The notes: generated from the sequence alone by a model not told the origin. Positions 26,613-35,865 are shown, numbered from the stretch's first letter. The stretch: DNA of 46,696 nucleotides from an uncultured Methanobrevibacter sp. (GCF_905235195.1 NZ_CAJOKH010000014.1:1-46696), one strand, 5' to 3'. Program-made: numbers and translations.

Positions 26613-27821
26613 ATGTATTTAGATAATTCAGCAACTACTCAAGTAAATGAAGAAGTTTTAAAAGAAATGGAACCTTTCTTTAGGGAAGAATTTGGTAATC
26701 CGTCTACCCTTTACGGCTTAGGTCGTTCCTCCAAAAATGCTTTAAATCAAGCTAGAGAAAAGGTAGCACATGCAATTAATGCAGATGCTGGTGAAATTAT
26801 TTTTACAAGTGGTGGATCTGAATCAGATAATTTGGCAATTAAAGGTATTGCATTTAAACTACGTAATAAGGGTAAGCATATTATTACTTCTAATATTGAA
26901 CATCCTGCAGTTAAAAATACATTACACTTTTTAGAAAAACTTGACTATGAAGTAAGTTATTTACCTGTAGATGAAAATGGTATAATTAAAATTGAAGATT
27001 TAAAAGAATCAATTAAAGATGAGACAATTTTAATTACTATTATGCACGGTAATAACGAAATAGGTACTATTCAACCTATAGAAGAGATTGGAAAAATTGC
27101 ACGTGAAAATAATATTATTTTCCACACTGATGCTGTTCAAACTTTTGGTAAAATTGATGTGGATGTTGAAAAATTAAATGTAGATTTATTATCCTTATCT
27201 TCACATAAAATTAATGGGCCTAAAGGGGTTGGTGCATTATATATTAAAAAAGGAATTAGGTTAGAACCTCTTATTCATGGTGGAGGTCAGGAAAATGGTA
27301 TACGCTCTGGTACTGAAAATGTTGCAGGAATAGTAGGATTTGCTAAAGCATGTGAAATTGTAAGTCAAAACTTAGATTCCAATTCTAAAAAATTATCTGC
27401 AATTAGAGATGAATTAATTGAAAAAATATTAAGTACAATTCCTGAATCTTATCTAAATGGCGATCGGGAAAAAAGATTGCCGAATCTAGTAAACTTTAGA
27501 TTTAATGCAATTGAAGGGGAATCATTAATTTTACTTTTAGATGCAAAAGATTATCAGACTTCCACTGGTTCTGCATGTTCTTCTAATACCTTAGAAGCTT
27601 CTCCAGTATTAACTGCTCTTGGACTTGATCCTGTGGATGTTCATGGGTCTTTAAGAATTTCACTTTCTCCGGAAACTGATGACTTTAATGTTGATGATTT
27701 TGTTAGTGTAGTTTCAGATGCAGTATCTAGATTAAGGGAAATGTCACCTCTTTGGAATCAGGATACTGATTATAAAGCTGTAATGTGTAATGGAAAAAGA
27801 AATAGATGTAGGAGATGTTAA
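26613..27821 (+). CDS. Cysteine desulfurase (NifS/IscS family)
   Basis: PLP enzyme of about 402 residues that takes sulfur from cysteine for Fe-S cluster assembly. It begins MYLDNSATTQVNEEV. It has the cofactor-lysine region SSHKINGPKGVGALYI, the RSGTENVAGIVGFAKA motif and the catalytic cysteine in STGSACSSNTLEASPVL. The ATG at 26613 follows TTGGAGAGTAAT. The C-terminus has an unusual Cys/Arg tail, VMCNGKRNRCRRC, and the stop abuts the IscU start by one base. It is encoded with its scaffold partner and downstream of metY. Confidence 0.92.
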   Translation: MYLDNSATTQVNEEVLKEMEPFFREEFGNPSTLYGLGRSSKNALNQAREKVAHAINADAGEIIFTSGGSESDNLAIKGIAFKLRNKGKHIITSNIEHPAVKNTLHFLEKLDYEVSYLPVDENGIIKIEDLKESIKDETILITIMHGNNEIGTIQPIEEIGKIARENNIIFHTDAVQTFGKIDVDVEKLNVDLLSLSSHKINGPKGVGALYIKKGIRLEPLIHGGGQENGIRSGTENVAGIVGFAKACEIVSQNLDSNSKKLSAIRDELIEKILSTIPESYLNGDREKRLPNLVNFRFNAIEGESLILLLDAKDYQTSTGSACSSNTLEASPVLTALGLDPVDVHGSLRISLSPETDDFNVDDFVSVVSDAVSRLREMSPLWNQDTDYKAVMCNGKRNRCRRC

Positions 27822-27822
27822 A

Positions 27823-28194
27823 ATGGATTATTCAGAAAAAGTTATGGATCATTTTGCAAACCCACGTAACTGCAGAAAAATTGAAGATGCAGATGGAGTA
27901 GGTACAGTAGGTAATCCTACTTGTGGGGATTTAATGACAATTTATATTAAAGTTGATGATGATAAAATTACTGATATTAGTTTTCAGACATTTGGATGCG
28001 GAGCAGCAATTGCTACTAGCAGTATGATTACTGAAATAGCAGTTGGTAAAACAATTGAAGAAGCTTTAAATATTACTCGTAATGATGTTGCAGATGAATT
28101 AGATGGACTTCCTCCAATCAAAATGCACTGTTCTAATCTTGCAGCTGATGGACTTAAAGCAGCTATAGAAGATTATCAAAAAAAGAATCAATAA
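27823..28194 (+). CDS. iscU: Fe-S cluster scaffold protein IscU/NifU-N
   Basis: Scaffold protein of 123 residues. The three conserved cluster ligands are Cys34 (TCGD, with Asp36), Cys59 (FGCGAA) and Cys103 (MHCSN, with His102). It receives sulfur from the desulfurase encoded just upstream and builds Fe-S clusters. The ATG at 27823 follows GTAGGAGATG. An upstream in-frame ATG at 27790 lies inside the desulfurase gene and is rejected. It is the last gene of the metY-desulfurase-iscU block. Confidence 0.92.
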   Translation: MDYSEKVMDHFANPRNCRKIEDADGVGTVGNPTCGDLMTIYIKVDDDKITDISFQTFGCGAAIATSSMITEIAVGKTIEEALNITRNDVADELDGLPPIKMHCSNLAADGLKAAIEDYQKKNQ

Positions 28195-28642
28195 TTTTTA
28201 TATTTTTTTAATTTTATCTTATATGTTTTTTTTTAAATATAACAACTACTATTATATTTAAAAAACTTATTTTTTTATTCTTTTTATGATTTTATTACTA
28301 TTTTTTAAATTTAATTGTATTATTTAGAAAAAATTTCATTTATTATTAATTTTAAGTATTCAATTTATTTATGATTTTTATATTAAGTTTAAAATATTAT
28401 TATCAATTTAATTATTTTTATTTTATAAATTTATTTACATAAAATATAAAAAAATAGTTAAGTTTATAAAATTAAACTAATAAATTATTAATCGGACATT
28501 AGGGTAATAAACTATTTAGTCAAATCATGGAGATTTGATTTTTATTTTTTCATGCAAAATAAATTTTATAGTTAATTATTTTTTAAAAAATATTTTTATA
28601 AAATATTTAATTTTTATATAAAATTAAAGTGAGGTAATTAAT
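28195..28642 (+). ncRNA. Intergenic region with a candidate small RNA and the psmA promoter
   Basis: No protein gene is seen. AGTTTATAAAATT (28461-28473) is TATA-like and would start a transcript near 28490. The sequence that follows ends in a stem TCAAATC (28520-28526) / GATTTGA (28532-28538) with loop ATGGA, then a T-rich run (28539-28550), so a short RNA of about 60 bases could be made. A second TATA-like element, TTTTTATAAAATA (28591-28603), better fits psmA, whose binding site GTGAGGTAAT starts at 28629. Confidence 0.4.
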
Positions 28643-29431
28643 ATGCAACCTTTGCAAAATGCTGGTTATGATAGGGCAATTACAGTATTTAGCCCAGATG
28701 GAAGACTTTTTCAAGTTGAATATGCAAGAGAAGCTGTAAAAAGAGGAACTACTTCTTTAGGAGTTAAATCTAAAGATGGTATTGTTTTAGTAGTGGATAA
28801 AAGATCTACAAGTAGGTTAGTAGAACCTAAATCTATAGAAAAGATTTTCCAAATTGATGATCATATTGGGGCTGCTTCATCAGGTTTAGTAGCTGATGCA
28901 AGAGCTTTAGTTGATAGGGCTAGAGTTGAGTCTCAAGTTAATAAAATTACTTATTCCGAACCAATTCGAGTTGAATCATTAGTTAAAAATATTTGTGATA
29001 TGAAACAGATGTACACCCAAAATGGTGGTGTAAGGCCTTTTGGTTCTGCACTTATTATTGGTGGAATAAATAAAGGTGAAGCAAAATTATTTGAAACTGA
29101 TCCTAGTGGAGCATTAATTGAATATAAAGCTACTGCAATTGGTGCTGGTAGAACTGAAGCTATGGAAGTATTTGAAGAAAAATATGATAGTGATTTATCA
29201 TTAGATGCTGCTATTGATTTAGCTTTAGATGCAGTATATGAAGCAACTGAAGGTAAGACTTCAAAAGACAGTGTTGAAATTGCTGTAATAGAAAAATCAA
29301 CTGGTAAATATAAAAAACTTACTGATGAAGAAGTAACAAATTTTGTTGAATCTCTTTTAAAACGTAATAAAGATAAAGGCGATGGGGAAGAAGACAAAGC
29401 TAATGAAGAATCTGAATCTGATGATGATTAA
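28643..29431 (+). CDS. psmA: Proteasome subunit alpha
   Basis: Alpha-ring subunit of the archaeal 20S proteasome, 262 residues. The gate-forming N-terminus with [22 protein letters not shown] is the family signature. The core continues through [17 protein letters not shown]. The C-terminus has an acidic tail ([18 protein letters not shown]) longer than in many relatives. Alpha subunits are not proteolytic; they form the gated entry and bind the PAN ATPase. psmA-sdo1-rrp4-rrp41-rrp42 form one probable operon. Confidence 0.95.
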   Translation: MQPLQNAGYDRAITVFSPDGRLFQVEYAREAVKRGTTSLGVKSKDGIVLVVDKRSTSRLVEPKSIEKIFQIDDHIGAASSGLVADARALVDRARVESQVNKITYSEPIRVESLVKNICDMKQMYTQNGGVRPFGSALIIGGINKGEAKLFETDPSGALIEYKATAIGAGRTEAMEVFEEKYDSDLSLDAAIDLALDAVYEATEGKTSKDSVEIAVIEKSTGKYKKLTDEEVTNFVESLLKRNKDKGDGEEDKANEESESDDD

Positions 29432-29458
29432 TAATATTATTTAAATTGGAGTCTTAAA

Positions 29459-30160
29459 ATGGTAAATGTTGATGAGGCAATTATTGCTAAATTAGAGTCA
29501 TATGGAGAACATTTTGAAATATTGGTTGATCCAGATTTAGCTGCAGAGTTTAGAAATCCTGATGGTCAGGATGTGGCTATTGAAGATATTTTAGCTATTG
29601 AGGAAATATTTAAAGATTCTAAAAAAGGAGATAAAGCTTCAGATGAAGCTATGGAGAAAGTTTTTGAAACAACTGATCCATTAGATTGTGCAAAACAAAT
29701 TCTTGAAAAAGGTAATATACAACTTACTGCAGAACAGAAAAGACAAATGCAGGCAGATAAACGTAAATTAATTATTAATAAGATTGCAAGAGAATCAATT
29801 AATCCTCAAACAGGATTTCCACATCCTCCTCTTAGAATTGAAAATGCAATGGATGAAGCAAAAGTTAAAGTTGACCCTTTTATCTCTGTAGACCAACAAG
29901 TTCAAACTACTCTTAAAGCAATTAGGCCACTTATTCCAATTAAATTTGAAAAAGTTAAAATGGCTGTAAGATTACCTGGAACTATTGCGGGTCAAGCTTA
30001 TTCTGCAATTAGGCCTTTTGGTGAAATTTTACAGGAAGAATGGCAACAAGATGGTTCTTGGATTGGAATTGTTGAACTTCCAGGTGGTCTTCAAGACCAA
30101 TTTTCAGGTAAAATGGCTGAAATATCTAATGGTGATGGTGAAACTAAATTAATTAAATAA
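29459..30160 (+). CDS. Ribosome maturation protein SDO1 (SBDS homologue)
   Basis: Protein of 233 residues of the Shwachman-Bodian-Diamond family. N-terminal domain: [20 protein letters not shown] and [12 protein letters not shown]. Middle helical domain: [20 protein letters not shown] and [20 protein letters not shown]-terminal ferredoxin-like domain: [14 protein letters not shown]. It takes part in large-subunit maturation. It lies 27 bases after psmA, and TTGGAGTC is the binding site. Confidence 0.93.
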   Translation: MVNVDEAIIAKLESYGEHFEILVDPDLAAEFRNPDGQDVAIEDILAIEEIFKDSKKGDKASDEAMEKVFETTDPLDCAKQILEKGNIQLTAEQKRQMQADKRKLIINKIARESINPQTGFPHPPLRIENAMDEAKVKVDPFISVDQQVQTTLKAIRPLIPIKFEKVKMAVRLPGTIAGQAYSAIRPFGEILQEEWQQDGSWIGIVELPGGLQDQFSGKMAEISNGDGETKLIK

Positions 30161-30223
30161 TTAGTAATAGTAAATTAGTCAGTCATTGGCAATTATTTTT
30201 ATTTAATTATACGGTGTTTATAG

Positions 30224-31306
30224 ATGATTTATGTAGAAAATAAAGATTTGGTTATTCCTGGGGAAGTCCTTGCTGAAGATGACTTCTATTCAGGAAGGGG
30301 AACCTTTAAAGAAGATGGTAAAATCTGTTCTTCTTTAATGGGTTTAGTCTCCTTAAGGAATAAGAAAATAAGTGTTATTCCTTTAAAAAGTAAATATGTT
30401 CCAAAGAAAGGGGATGTAGTAATTGGTAAAATTAATGATGTTAGGTTTTCAATGTGGGGAGTTGACATTAACTCACCTTATGAAGGTATACTACCATCTT
30501 CTGAAGTTTTTGGCCGTGACAAAAAAAGTTTAAATAAGGTTTTTGGTGTAGGTGATGTTTTATTTTTAAGAGTCGTTGATGTTGATGAAGTTAAAAAAGC
30601 AAAACTTGGACTTAAAGGTCGTGGAATGGGTAAGTTTAAAGGAGGAATTATTGTTGAAATTGCTCCAACTAAAGTGCCACGTTTGATTGGTAAAAAAGGT
30701 TCCATGATTAATATGATTAAAGAGAAAACAGGTTGTAAAATTGTTGTTGGTCAAAATGGTCTTGTATGGGTTAGGGGAGATTCTGACATGGAAAAAATTA
30801 CAAGAGATATTATCCATGTTATTGAAGAACAAGCTCATACCTCTGGTTTAACTGATAGAATTCGTGATAAATTATATCTTGATATTGATGGTGAAATTCC
30901 TGAAGATTTGGATTACAAAGATGAAGAATATGTAGAAAGTCCTAATTTTGATTTTGAAGATGTTGAAAAATCTGAAAAATTAGAAGAAGAAAATACCAAG
31001 GATTCATTACCAAAAGAAGGTTTTAGAAGAAGTAAACGTTCTAATAATAAACGTTTTAATCATAATAAAAAATTCCATAAAAAATCTCGTTCTAATAAGT
31101 ATGAATTAGAAAAACCTCAACTTCAAAATTTTAAAGAAGAATTAGAACAAGAGGAGTTAGAAGCTAAAAAGAATGAAGATAAAAGAAATAATGATTTTAT
31201 AAGTAATTTAGAAAATATTGACCAAGAGAAGAAAACACATCAAAAACATTTAGAAATTGGTAAAAAGAAAACAGGCTTTTCTATTTTAAAAGATGATGAC
31301 ATATAA
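30224..31306 (+). CDS. rrp4: Exosome RNA-binding cap protein Rrp4, with long C-terminal extension
   Basis: Cap subunit of the archaeal exosome. Domains: N-terminal domain (about 1-60), S1 domain (about 62-132, with [20 protein letters not shown]) and KH domain (about 145-205, with the loop [20 protein letters not shown]). Rrp4 recruits RNA to the Rrp41/Rrp42 ring. After about residue 225 there is an extra region of about 135 residues that is highly charged, first Arg/Lys/Asn/His-rich ([20 protein letters not shown]) and then Glu/Lys helical. This makes the protein longer than the family's usual roughly 230-310 residues. Confidence 0.9.
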   Translation: MIYVENKDLVIPGEVLAEDDFYSGRGTFKEDGKICSSLMGLVSLRNKKISVIPLKSKYVPKKGDVVIGKINDVRFSMWGVDINSPYEGILPSSEVFGRDKKSLNKVFGVGDVLFLRVVDVDEVKKAKLGLKGRGMGKFKGGIIVEIAPTKVPRLIGKKGSMINMIKEKTGCKIVVGQNGLVWVRGDSDMEKITRDIIHVIEEQAHTSGLTDRIRDKLYLDIDGEIPEDLDYKDEEYVESPNFDFEDVEKSEKLEEENTKDSLPKEGFRRSKRSNNKRFNHNKKFHKKSRSNKYELEKPQLQNFKEELEQEELEAKKNEDKRNNDFISNLENIDQEKKTHQKHLEIGKKKTGFSILKDDDI

Positions 31307-31344
31307 ATGCAAATTATTTTTATAAAAAGATATTTTTTGACTAG

Positions 31345-32052
31345 GTGATTTTTATTAGTGAAGAAAGGAAGATAAGGGCTGATGGAAGGGCATATAATGA
31401 ACTCCGTCCTATTAAAATTGAAGCGGGAGTATTAGAGAGAGCTGATGGATCTGCTTATGTTGAAGTAGGTGGAAATAAAATTTTAGCTTGTGTGTATGGG
31501 CCTAAAGAATCTTATATGAGAAGATTTTTACGTCCAGATACTGGTGTAATTAAAGTAAGATATAATATGGCACCATTTTCAGTTGACACAAGGAAAAGAC
31601 CAGGTCCAGATAGAAGGTCAAATGAAATTTCAAAAATTACTGCAGATGCACTTTGTCCAGCATTAATGTTAGAAGGATTCCCAAGATCTATGGTTGAGGT
31701 ATCTATTGAAGTTATAGCAGCAGAAGGAGGAACTCGTTGTGCAGGTGTAACTGCAGCTGCTGTAGCACTTGCAGATGCTGGTATACCTATGAAAGATATA
31801 CCTGCAGGTTGTGCTGCTGGTAAAATGGATGATGAAGTAGTACTTGATTTATCTGAAATTGAAGATAAAAATGGTCAAGCAGATGTACCACTTGTTATAA
31901 TGCCTAGAACTGGTGAAATTACTCTATTACAAGCTGATGGTAATTTAACTGATGAAGAATTTGAAGAAGCTATTGAGTTAGCTATAGAAGGATGTATGCA
32001 AGTTAGTGAAGTACAAAAAGAAGCTCTTAAAACTTGTTATAGTCAAGAATAG
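31345..32052 (+). CDS. rrp41: Exosome catalytic subunit Rrp41
   Basis: RNase PH-fold catalytic subunit, about 235 residues: [40 protein letters not shown], the substrate/phosphate region [15 protein letters not shown], and the C-terminal [12 protein letters not shown]. It degrades or tails RNA with phosphate. The start is unclear: AGGTGAT (31343-31349) is the only binding site, and the codon at the usual distance is ATT (31354), not ATG. GTG at 31345 lies inside the site. The mature protein therefore starts at or near [12 protein letters not shown]. Confidence 0.9.
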   Translation: MIFISEERKIRADGRAYNELRPIKIEAGVLERADGSAYVEVGGNKILACVYGPKESYMRRFLRPDTGVIKVRYNMAPFSVDTRKRPGPDRRSNEISKITADALCPALMLEGFPRSMVEVSIEVIAAEGGTRCAGVTAAAVALADAGIPMKDIPAGCAAGKMDDEVVLDLSEIEDKNGQADVPLVIMPRTGEITLLQADGNLTDEEFEEAIELAIEGCMQVSEVQKEALKTCYSQE

Positions 32053-32061
32053 AGGGATATT

Positions 32062-32856
32062 ATGGACGTAACACCAGAAATTACAAGGGATAATATTAGA
32101 AATCTTGTTAATAATAATCAAAGAGCAGATGGAAGAGCTCTTGATGAATATAGGGAAATTAATATTGAAACTGGAGTAATTCCAAAAGCTGAAGGTTCAG
32201 CTTTATGTAAACTTGGAGGAACTAAAGTAATTGTTGGAATTAAGCCTTCGGTAGGTGAACCATTCCCTGATACACCTGATGTTGGTGTATTGATGACTAA
32301 CTGTGAATTACTTCCAATGGCGGATCCTAGTTTTGAACCAGGTCCACCTTCCCTTGAATCAATTGAACTTGCACGTGTTGTAGACCGTGGAATTCGTGAA
32401 AGTGAAATGGTTAATTTAAATGAATTATGTATTGAAGAGGGTAAACATGTATGGATACTTTTTATAGATCTTCATGTAATAGATAATTGTGGTAATCTTT
32501 TTGATTGTGCAAGTTTAGCTGTCAATGCTGCTTTAAAATCATGTAAATTACCAAAAGCATCAGTTGTTGATGATGAAATTGTTTATGATGAAGAGGAAAC
32601 TTTTGATGTACCTTTAAATCATAATGTTGCTTTATCAACATTTGTTAAAATTGGAGATGAAATGGTTCTTGACCCTTCACTTGATGAAGAGAGAGTTTTA
32701 TCTGCAAGATTGTCTGTTGGTATTACAGAAGAAGGTAGTATTTGTTCAATGCAAAAAGGTGGTGATGAACCTATCACTAAAGATGATTTGTTTGCTGCTG
32801 TAAAAACTGCATTGAATAAAAATGATGAAATTTTAGCTAATTTAAACTTTGAATAA
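32062..32856 (+). CDS. rrp42: Exosome non-catalytic subunit Rrp42
   Basis: RNase PH-fold partner of Rrp41, 264 residues: NNQRADGRALDEYREINIET, CELLPMADPSFEPGPPSLES, ELARVVDRGIRESEM, and LFIDLHVIDNCGNLFDCASL. Three Rrp41-Rrp42 dimers form the exosome ring; Rrp42 itself lacks catalytic residues. The ATG at 32062 follows AGAGGGATATT, nine bases after the rrp41 stop. About 520 AT-rich bases follow. Confidence 0.95.
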   Translation: MDVTPEITRDNIRNLVNNNQRADGRALDEYREINIETGVIPKAEGSALCKLGGTKVIVGIKPSVGEPFPDTPDVGVLMTNCELLPMADPSFEPGPPSLESIELARVVDRGIRESEMVNLNELCIEEGKHVWILFIDLHVIDNCGNLFDCASLAVNAALKSCKLPKASVVDDEIVYDEEETFDVPLNHNVALSTFVKIGDEMVLDPSLDEERVLSARLSVGITEEGSICSMQKGGDEPITKDDLFAAVKTALNKNDEILANLNFE

Positions 32857-33379
32857 AAGTTCAAACAATTATATAATTTTTTTATTTTATCATTTTTTTT
32901 ATATTCAATTATATTTTAAATTTTAATTTTAATTTTAATCAATATCCACTATTTTAAGATTATATAGAATTTTTTTTAATTTAATCTTTTAAGAGTATAA
33001 TAATTTTTTTTAATTTAATCTTTCATAAATAAATTAATATTATTGGATTTTTTCATTTAAAAATTTTTGAAAATTTAATTTAGCTAAACTTAATATTATT
33101 TTAAATTTGGCTTTTTTTATTAAAAATATTTAAAAAAACATTAAGTTTAAATACTGTTAAATCTAATATTATCATATTAGATAATTTTATGTTTAATTTA
33201 CTTATTCATTAAATTTTTTTACATTTAATTACAATTATTCTTTTATTATTTAAAAGAAGTATTTTTTCTATTAAGATTAATTAATTATTTATATGATTAT
33301 ATTGATTATTTTAATAGTTTTAGTTAGTCCATATACGGATTAATGAATTTTAATATAATAATTATTGGAGATAAATATA
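32857..33379. repeat. AT-rich spacer with a 34-bp tandem repeat and a leader hairpin before rpl37Ae
   Basis: No gene is seen. An exact 22-base word (AA, eight T, AATTTAATCTTT) occurs at 32968-32989 and 33002-33023, 34 bp apart, with similar bases before each copy (AAGATTATA, AAGAGTATA). Further on, ATTTATATGAT (33286-33296) may be the TATA box of rpl37Ae. The following leader contains a 7-bp stem, TTAGTCC (33324-33330) with GGATTAA (33337-33343, one G-U pair), about 35 bases before the gene. Confidence 0.45.
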
Positions 33380-33643
33380 ATGGCTAGAACTAAAAAAGTA
33401 GGTATCACTGGAAGATTCGGTGCAAGATACGGAAGAAAAGCTAAAAGATCAGTTAAAATCATTGAAGAAAACAAAAATAAAAAACACATTTGTCCACAAT
33501 GTGACAGACCTGGAGTTAAAAGAATTGCTGCAGGTATTTGGAAATGTAAAAAATGTGGTAATGTATTTACTGGTGGAGCTTACATTCCTGAAACTCCTAT
33601 GGCGAAAACTGCTAAACGTAATGTTAGATATGGGGGAAACTAA
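33380..33643 (+). CDS. rpl37ae: Large ribosomal subunit protein L37Ae (eL43)
   Basis: Zinc-ribbon ribosomal protein of 87 residues: [20 protein letters not shown] at the start, zinc ligands CPQC and CKKC, and ending RNVRYGGN. The ATG at 33380 follows TTGGAGATAAAT; the upstream in-frame ATG at 33365 is not supported. It is followed at once by rpoP, with TTG starting right after the stop. Confidence 0.95.
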   Translation: MARTKKVGITGRFGARYGRKAKRSVKIIEENKNKKHICPQCDRPGVKRIAAGIWKCKKCGNVFTGGAYIPETPMAKTAKRNVRYGGN

Positions 33644-33775
33644 TTGTATAAATGTCCTAATTGTGGTAATGTAATGGACCACAAAAGTTATGAAGAAAAC
33701 AAATGTCCTAAATGCAGATACAGAATTTTATTTAAACAAACTCCTGCTGTAAAAAGGACAGTTAAAGCTAGATAA
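33644..33775 (+). CDS. rpoP: DNA-directed RNA polymerase subunit P (Rpb12 homologue)
   Basis: Very small protein of 43 residues that begins with a TTG codon immediately after the rpl37Ae stop: [20 protein letters not shown], then CPKCRYRIL, ending in a basic [13 protein letters not shown] tail. Two Cys pairs (CPNC and CPKC) form the zinc site. GGGGGAAAC in the end of rpl37Ae is the binding site. The gene is easy to miss because of its size and start codon. Order L37Ae-RpoP-Brix matches other archaea. Confidence 0.93.
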   Translation: MYKCPNCGNVMDHKSYEENKCPKCRYRILFKQTPAVKRTVKAR

Positions 33776-33882
33776 TATTTAAATATTATCTTCTATTTTT
33801 TTTTAAATTATTTAATTTATTGATAAATAATTTTTAAGCGTTTAATTGGTGATTTAAATAATATTTAATCTTAGTGATTATT

Positions 33883-34398
33883 ATGCTTATTTCAACATCA
33901 CGTAAACCTTCTCAAAATACTCGTAAATTTTGTAAAAATCTTATGCATGCAACAGGTTGCGAGTATGTTAATAGAGGAAAAAGCAGTATACGTGATGTTC
34001 TTTTAAAATCTGCAGTTTTAGGAAATGATTCAACTGCATTTGTATATGAAATAAAAGGTAATCCTAGTAAAATCACCTTTTACTCAAGAGCAAAAGAAGT
34101 ATTATCAATACTTGTTACTGTAAAAACTCAAAATACTCGTCTTCATATTAATCCAGAAAATCTTAAAGTGAAATGTGAAGTTCCAGAATTATCTATGATT
34201 GCTGATTTATTAGATGCTACTTTAGAGGATAATCCAAAGGAAAATTATCTATATATTCATAAGTATACTCAACTTGATGAAGAAGAATATATTGAAAAGG
34301 ATTATGTTGATTATAAAATTGCTATTATAGATTTTTACAATAAACATGGTCAGAAGATAGAGTTACAAATAGCAGTTAGGAAAATTTTAGACATTTAA
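33883..34398 (+). CDS. Brix-domain rRNA-processing protein
   Basis: Protein of about 171 residues of the archaeal Imp4/Brix family: MLISTSRKPSQNTRKFCKNL, then GCEYVNRGKSSIRDVLLKSA, with the typical alternating strands to the end. By family it helps ribosome assembly through rRNA binding. The ATG at 33883 follows AGTGATTATT. Confidence 0.85.
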   Translation: MLISTSRKPSQNTRKFCKNLMHATGCEYVNRGKSSIRDVLLKSAVLGNDSTAFVYEIKGNPSKITFYSRAKEVLSILVTVKTQNTRLHINPENLKVKCEVPELSMIADLLDATLEDNPKENYLYIHKYTQLDEEEYIEKDYVDYKIAIIDFYNKHGQKIELQIAVRKILDI

Positions 34399-34479
34399 TT
34401 GATTAATTTCCTTTTTTTTAAACAAAAATATATAATATAATAGTTAATTTATTATTATTTCAAATTTTAATTAAGGCAT

Positions 34480-34601
34480 TAATTATTTAAAGCTTTAATT
34501 TATATTAATTTACAGTTATTTCAAATATTATTAAGTTATTTAATTATTTAAAGGCTTAATTTATATTAATTTACAGTTAATTCAAATATTAATTAAATTA
34601 T
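34480..34601. repeat. 61-bp tandem duplication between the Brix and pcc1 genes
   Basis: Two adjacent copies, 34480-34540 and 34541-34601, each begin TAATTATTTAAAG and contain TTAATTTATATTAATTTACA. They differ at a few positions. A partial third copy (TTTCAAATTTTAATTAAGG, 34459-34477) precedes them. The region holds no gene. Slippage or unequal exchange is the likely origin. Confidence 0.6.
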
Positions 34602-34670
34602 ATTTCAATATATTACATGTTAAACAATTTTTTTAAGGATTCTAATTTTTAAAAATATTTAGTTGATTTT

Positions 34671-34940
34671 ATGGAAAATGAGAGTAAAATTCTTGATTAT
34701 GTAGAACATAATATTAAAATACATTTTGACAGTATTAATCAGGCTAAAATAATATATGATTCTGTTTTACTCGAATTTGAAACGTCCCCTGATTACAGAT
34801 CGCATATGGATTTAGATTTAGATGGAGATAATATTATTATTAATATAAAAGCAAATGATGCTACAAGTTATAGAGCTTCTATAAATTCTGCTATTAAATG
34901 GATTAAATTAGCTTTAGAAGTGAATAATTTAGTTGAATAA
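34671..34940 (+). CDS. pcc1: KEOPS complex subunit Pcc1
   Basis: Protein of 89 residues with the Pcc1 alpha/beta pattern: two strands around KIHFDSINQAKIIYDSVLLE, the DLDGDNIIINIKANDATSYR region, and the C-terminal helix ASINSAIKWIKLALEV. Pcc1 is the dimerisation subunit of KEOPS, which makes the t6A modification in tRNA. Position between the Brix and prefoldin genes agrees with other Methanobacteriales. Confidence 0.85.
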   Translation: MENESKILDYVEHNIKIHFDSINQAKIIYDSVLLEFETSPDYRSHMDLDLDGDNIIINIKANDATSYRASINSAIKWIKLALEVNNLVE

Positions 34941-35122
34941 TCTCATTTCTTTTCTAAATTCCTCAAAAAATATTTAAATATAATTAAATTTAAGAAGTAG
35001 TTTTAAAAATTTAAAAAAATTTAATATTTTAAAATGTTAAAGTTAAATTTATAATAGATTAATAGTAAATATTAAAATATAATGTTAATATAATCATAAA
35101 AATTTATAATTAAGGTGATATT

Positions 35123-35473
35123 ATGGATATTCCACAAAATGTTCAAGAACAATTAAATCAATTTCAAAATTTACAACAACAAGCTCAGGCTGTAGCGGTA
35201 CAAAAACAAAATCTTGATATTCAAATTAATGAAACTGAAAGAGCTATAGCTGAACTTGAAAAAACAGATTCTGACAGTGAAGTTTTTAAATCTGCTGGTA
35301 ACTTACTTATTAAAGTTAATCGTGATGACATCTATGAAGAAACTAAAGAAAATTTAGAAACTCTTCAGTTAAGACAAAAAACAATGGAACGTCAAGAAGA
35401 AAGAGTTATGAAAAAACTTGAAGAAATGCAAACCAGTATTGAAAGTGCTATGAAAGGTTTAGGAATGAATTAA
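35123..35473 (+). CDS. pfdB: Prefoldin subunit beta
   Basis: Coiled-coil chaperone subunit of 116 residues: N-terminal helix MDIPQNVQEQLNQFQNLQQQ, beta hairpin region SEVFKSAGNLLIKVNRDDIY, and C-terminal helix rich in Glu/Lys/Gln ending KGLGMN. Prefoldin (alpha2 beta4) passes unfolded proteins to the thermosome. It starts after TAAGGTGATATT. Confidence 0.93.
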   Translation: MDIPQNVQEQLNQFQNLQQQAQAVAVQKQNLDIQINETERAIAELEKTDSDSEVFKSAGNLLIKVNRDDIYEETKENLETLQLRQKTMERQEERVMKKLEEMQTSIESAMKGLGMN

Positions 35474-35527
35474 TAATTTTTCAAGCTTTTTTTAATTTTT
35501 TTTTAAATAAATATTTTTAGTGACTTT

Positions 35528-35812
35528 ATGAGTAAACTTAAAGAATTATCTCAAGATGATTTAGATAATATAACTAATTTTTTATCTAATATTGTAGAGC
35601 GTAAATTATCAAATTATGTTACTAGTAAAGAAGTTATTAATCAAAATATTATAACTGATATTAGTTATGAGAATGGTCAACTTGATGTTGATTTGGATAT
35701 TGATATTGATGTTGATGCACTTTCAAATCTTTCACAGGATGATGTTCAAAGAATTATTGATGAAGTTTATGAAGAATTAGATGTTTGTATTGATGAAAAT
35801 TACAGACAATAA
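35528..35812 (+). CDS. DUF3194 protein
   Basis: Acidic protein of 94 residues: ELSQDDLDNITNFLSNIVER, a run of alternating Asp in DVDLDIDIDVDALSNLSQDD, and a C-terminal helix. It matches the DUF3194 family, which is commonly encoded right after prefoldin beta in methanogens. No catalytic residues are evident. TTTAGTGACTTT is the weak binding-site region. It is the last gene of the superoperon. Confidence 0.75.
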   Translation: MSKLKELSQDDLDNITNFLSNIVERKLSNYVTSKEVINQNIITDISYENGQLDVDLDIDIDVDALSNLSQDDVQRIIDEVYEELDVCIDENYRQ

Positions 35813-35813
35813 T

Positions 35814-35865
35814 ATTTTTCTTCTTTTTCAATTATTTTTTATATTTTTTTTAAGTTTCATATATA
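35814..35865 (+). terminator. T-rich terminator at the end of the superoperon
   Basis: Several T runs (TTTTTCTTCTTTTTC, then TTATTTTTTATATTTTTTTTAAG) follow the DUF3194 stop within 50 bases. This fits archaeal termination at the end of the long gene cluster. Confidence 0.45.

Noticed and set aside
28951-29397. Minus-strand frame of 148 codons opposite psmA
   Set aside because: It is Ser/Ile-rich, a typical mirror of an Asp/Glu-rich gene; psmA is certain.
30478-30838. Two minus-strand frames opposite rrp4
   Set aside because: Both lie inside the S1/KH coding region of rrp4 and have low-complexity composition.
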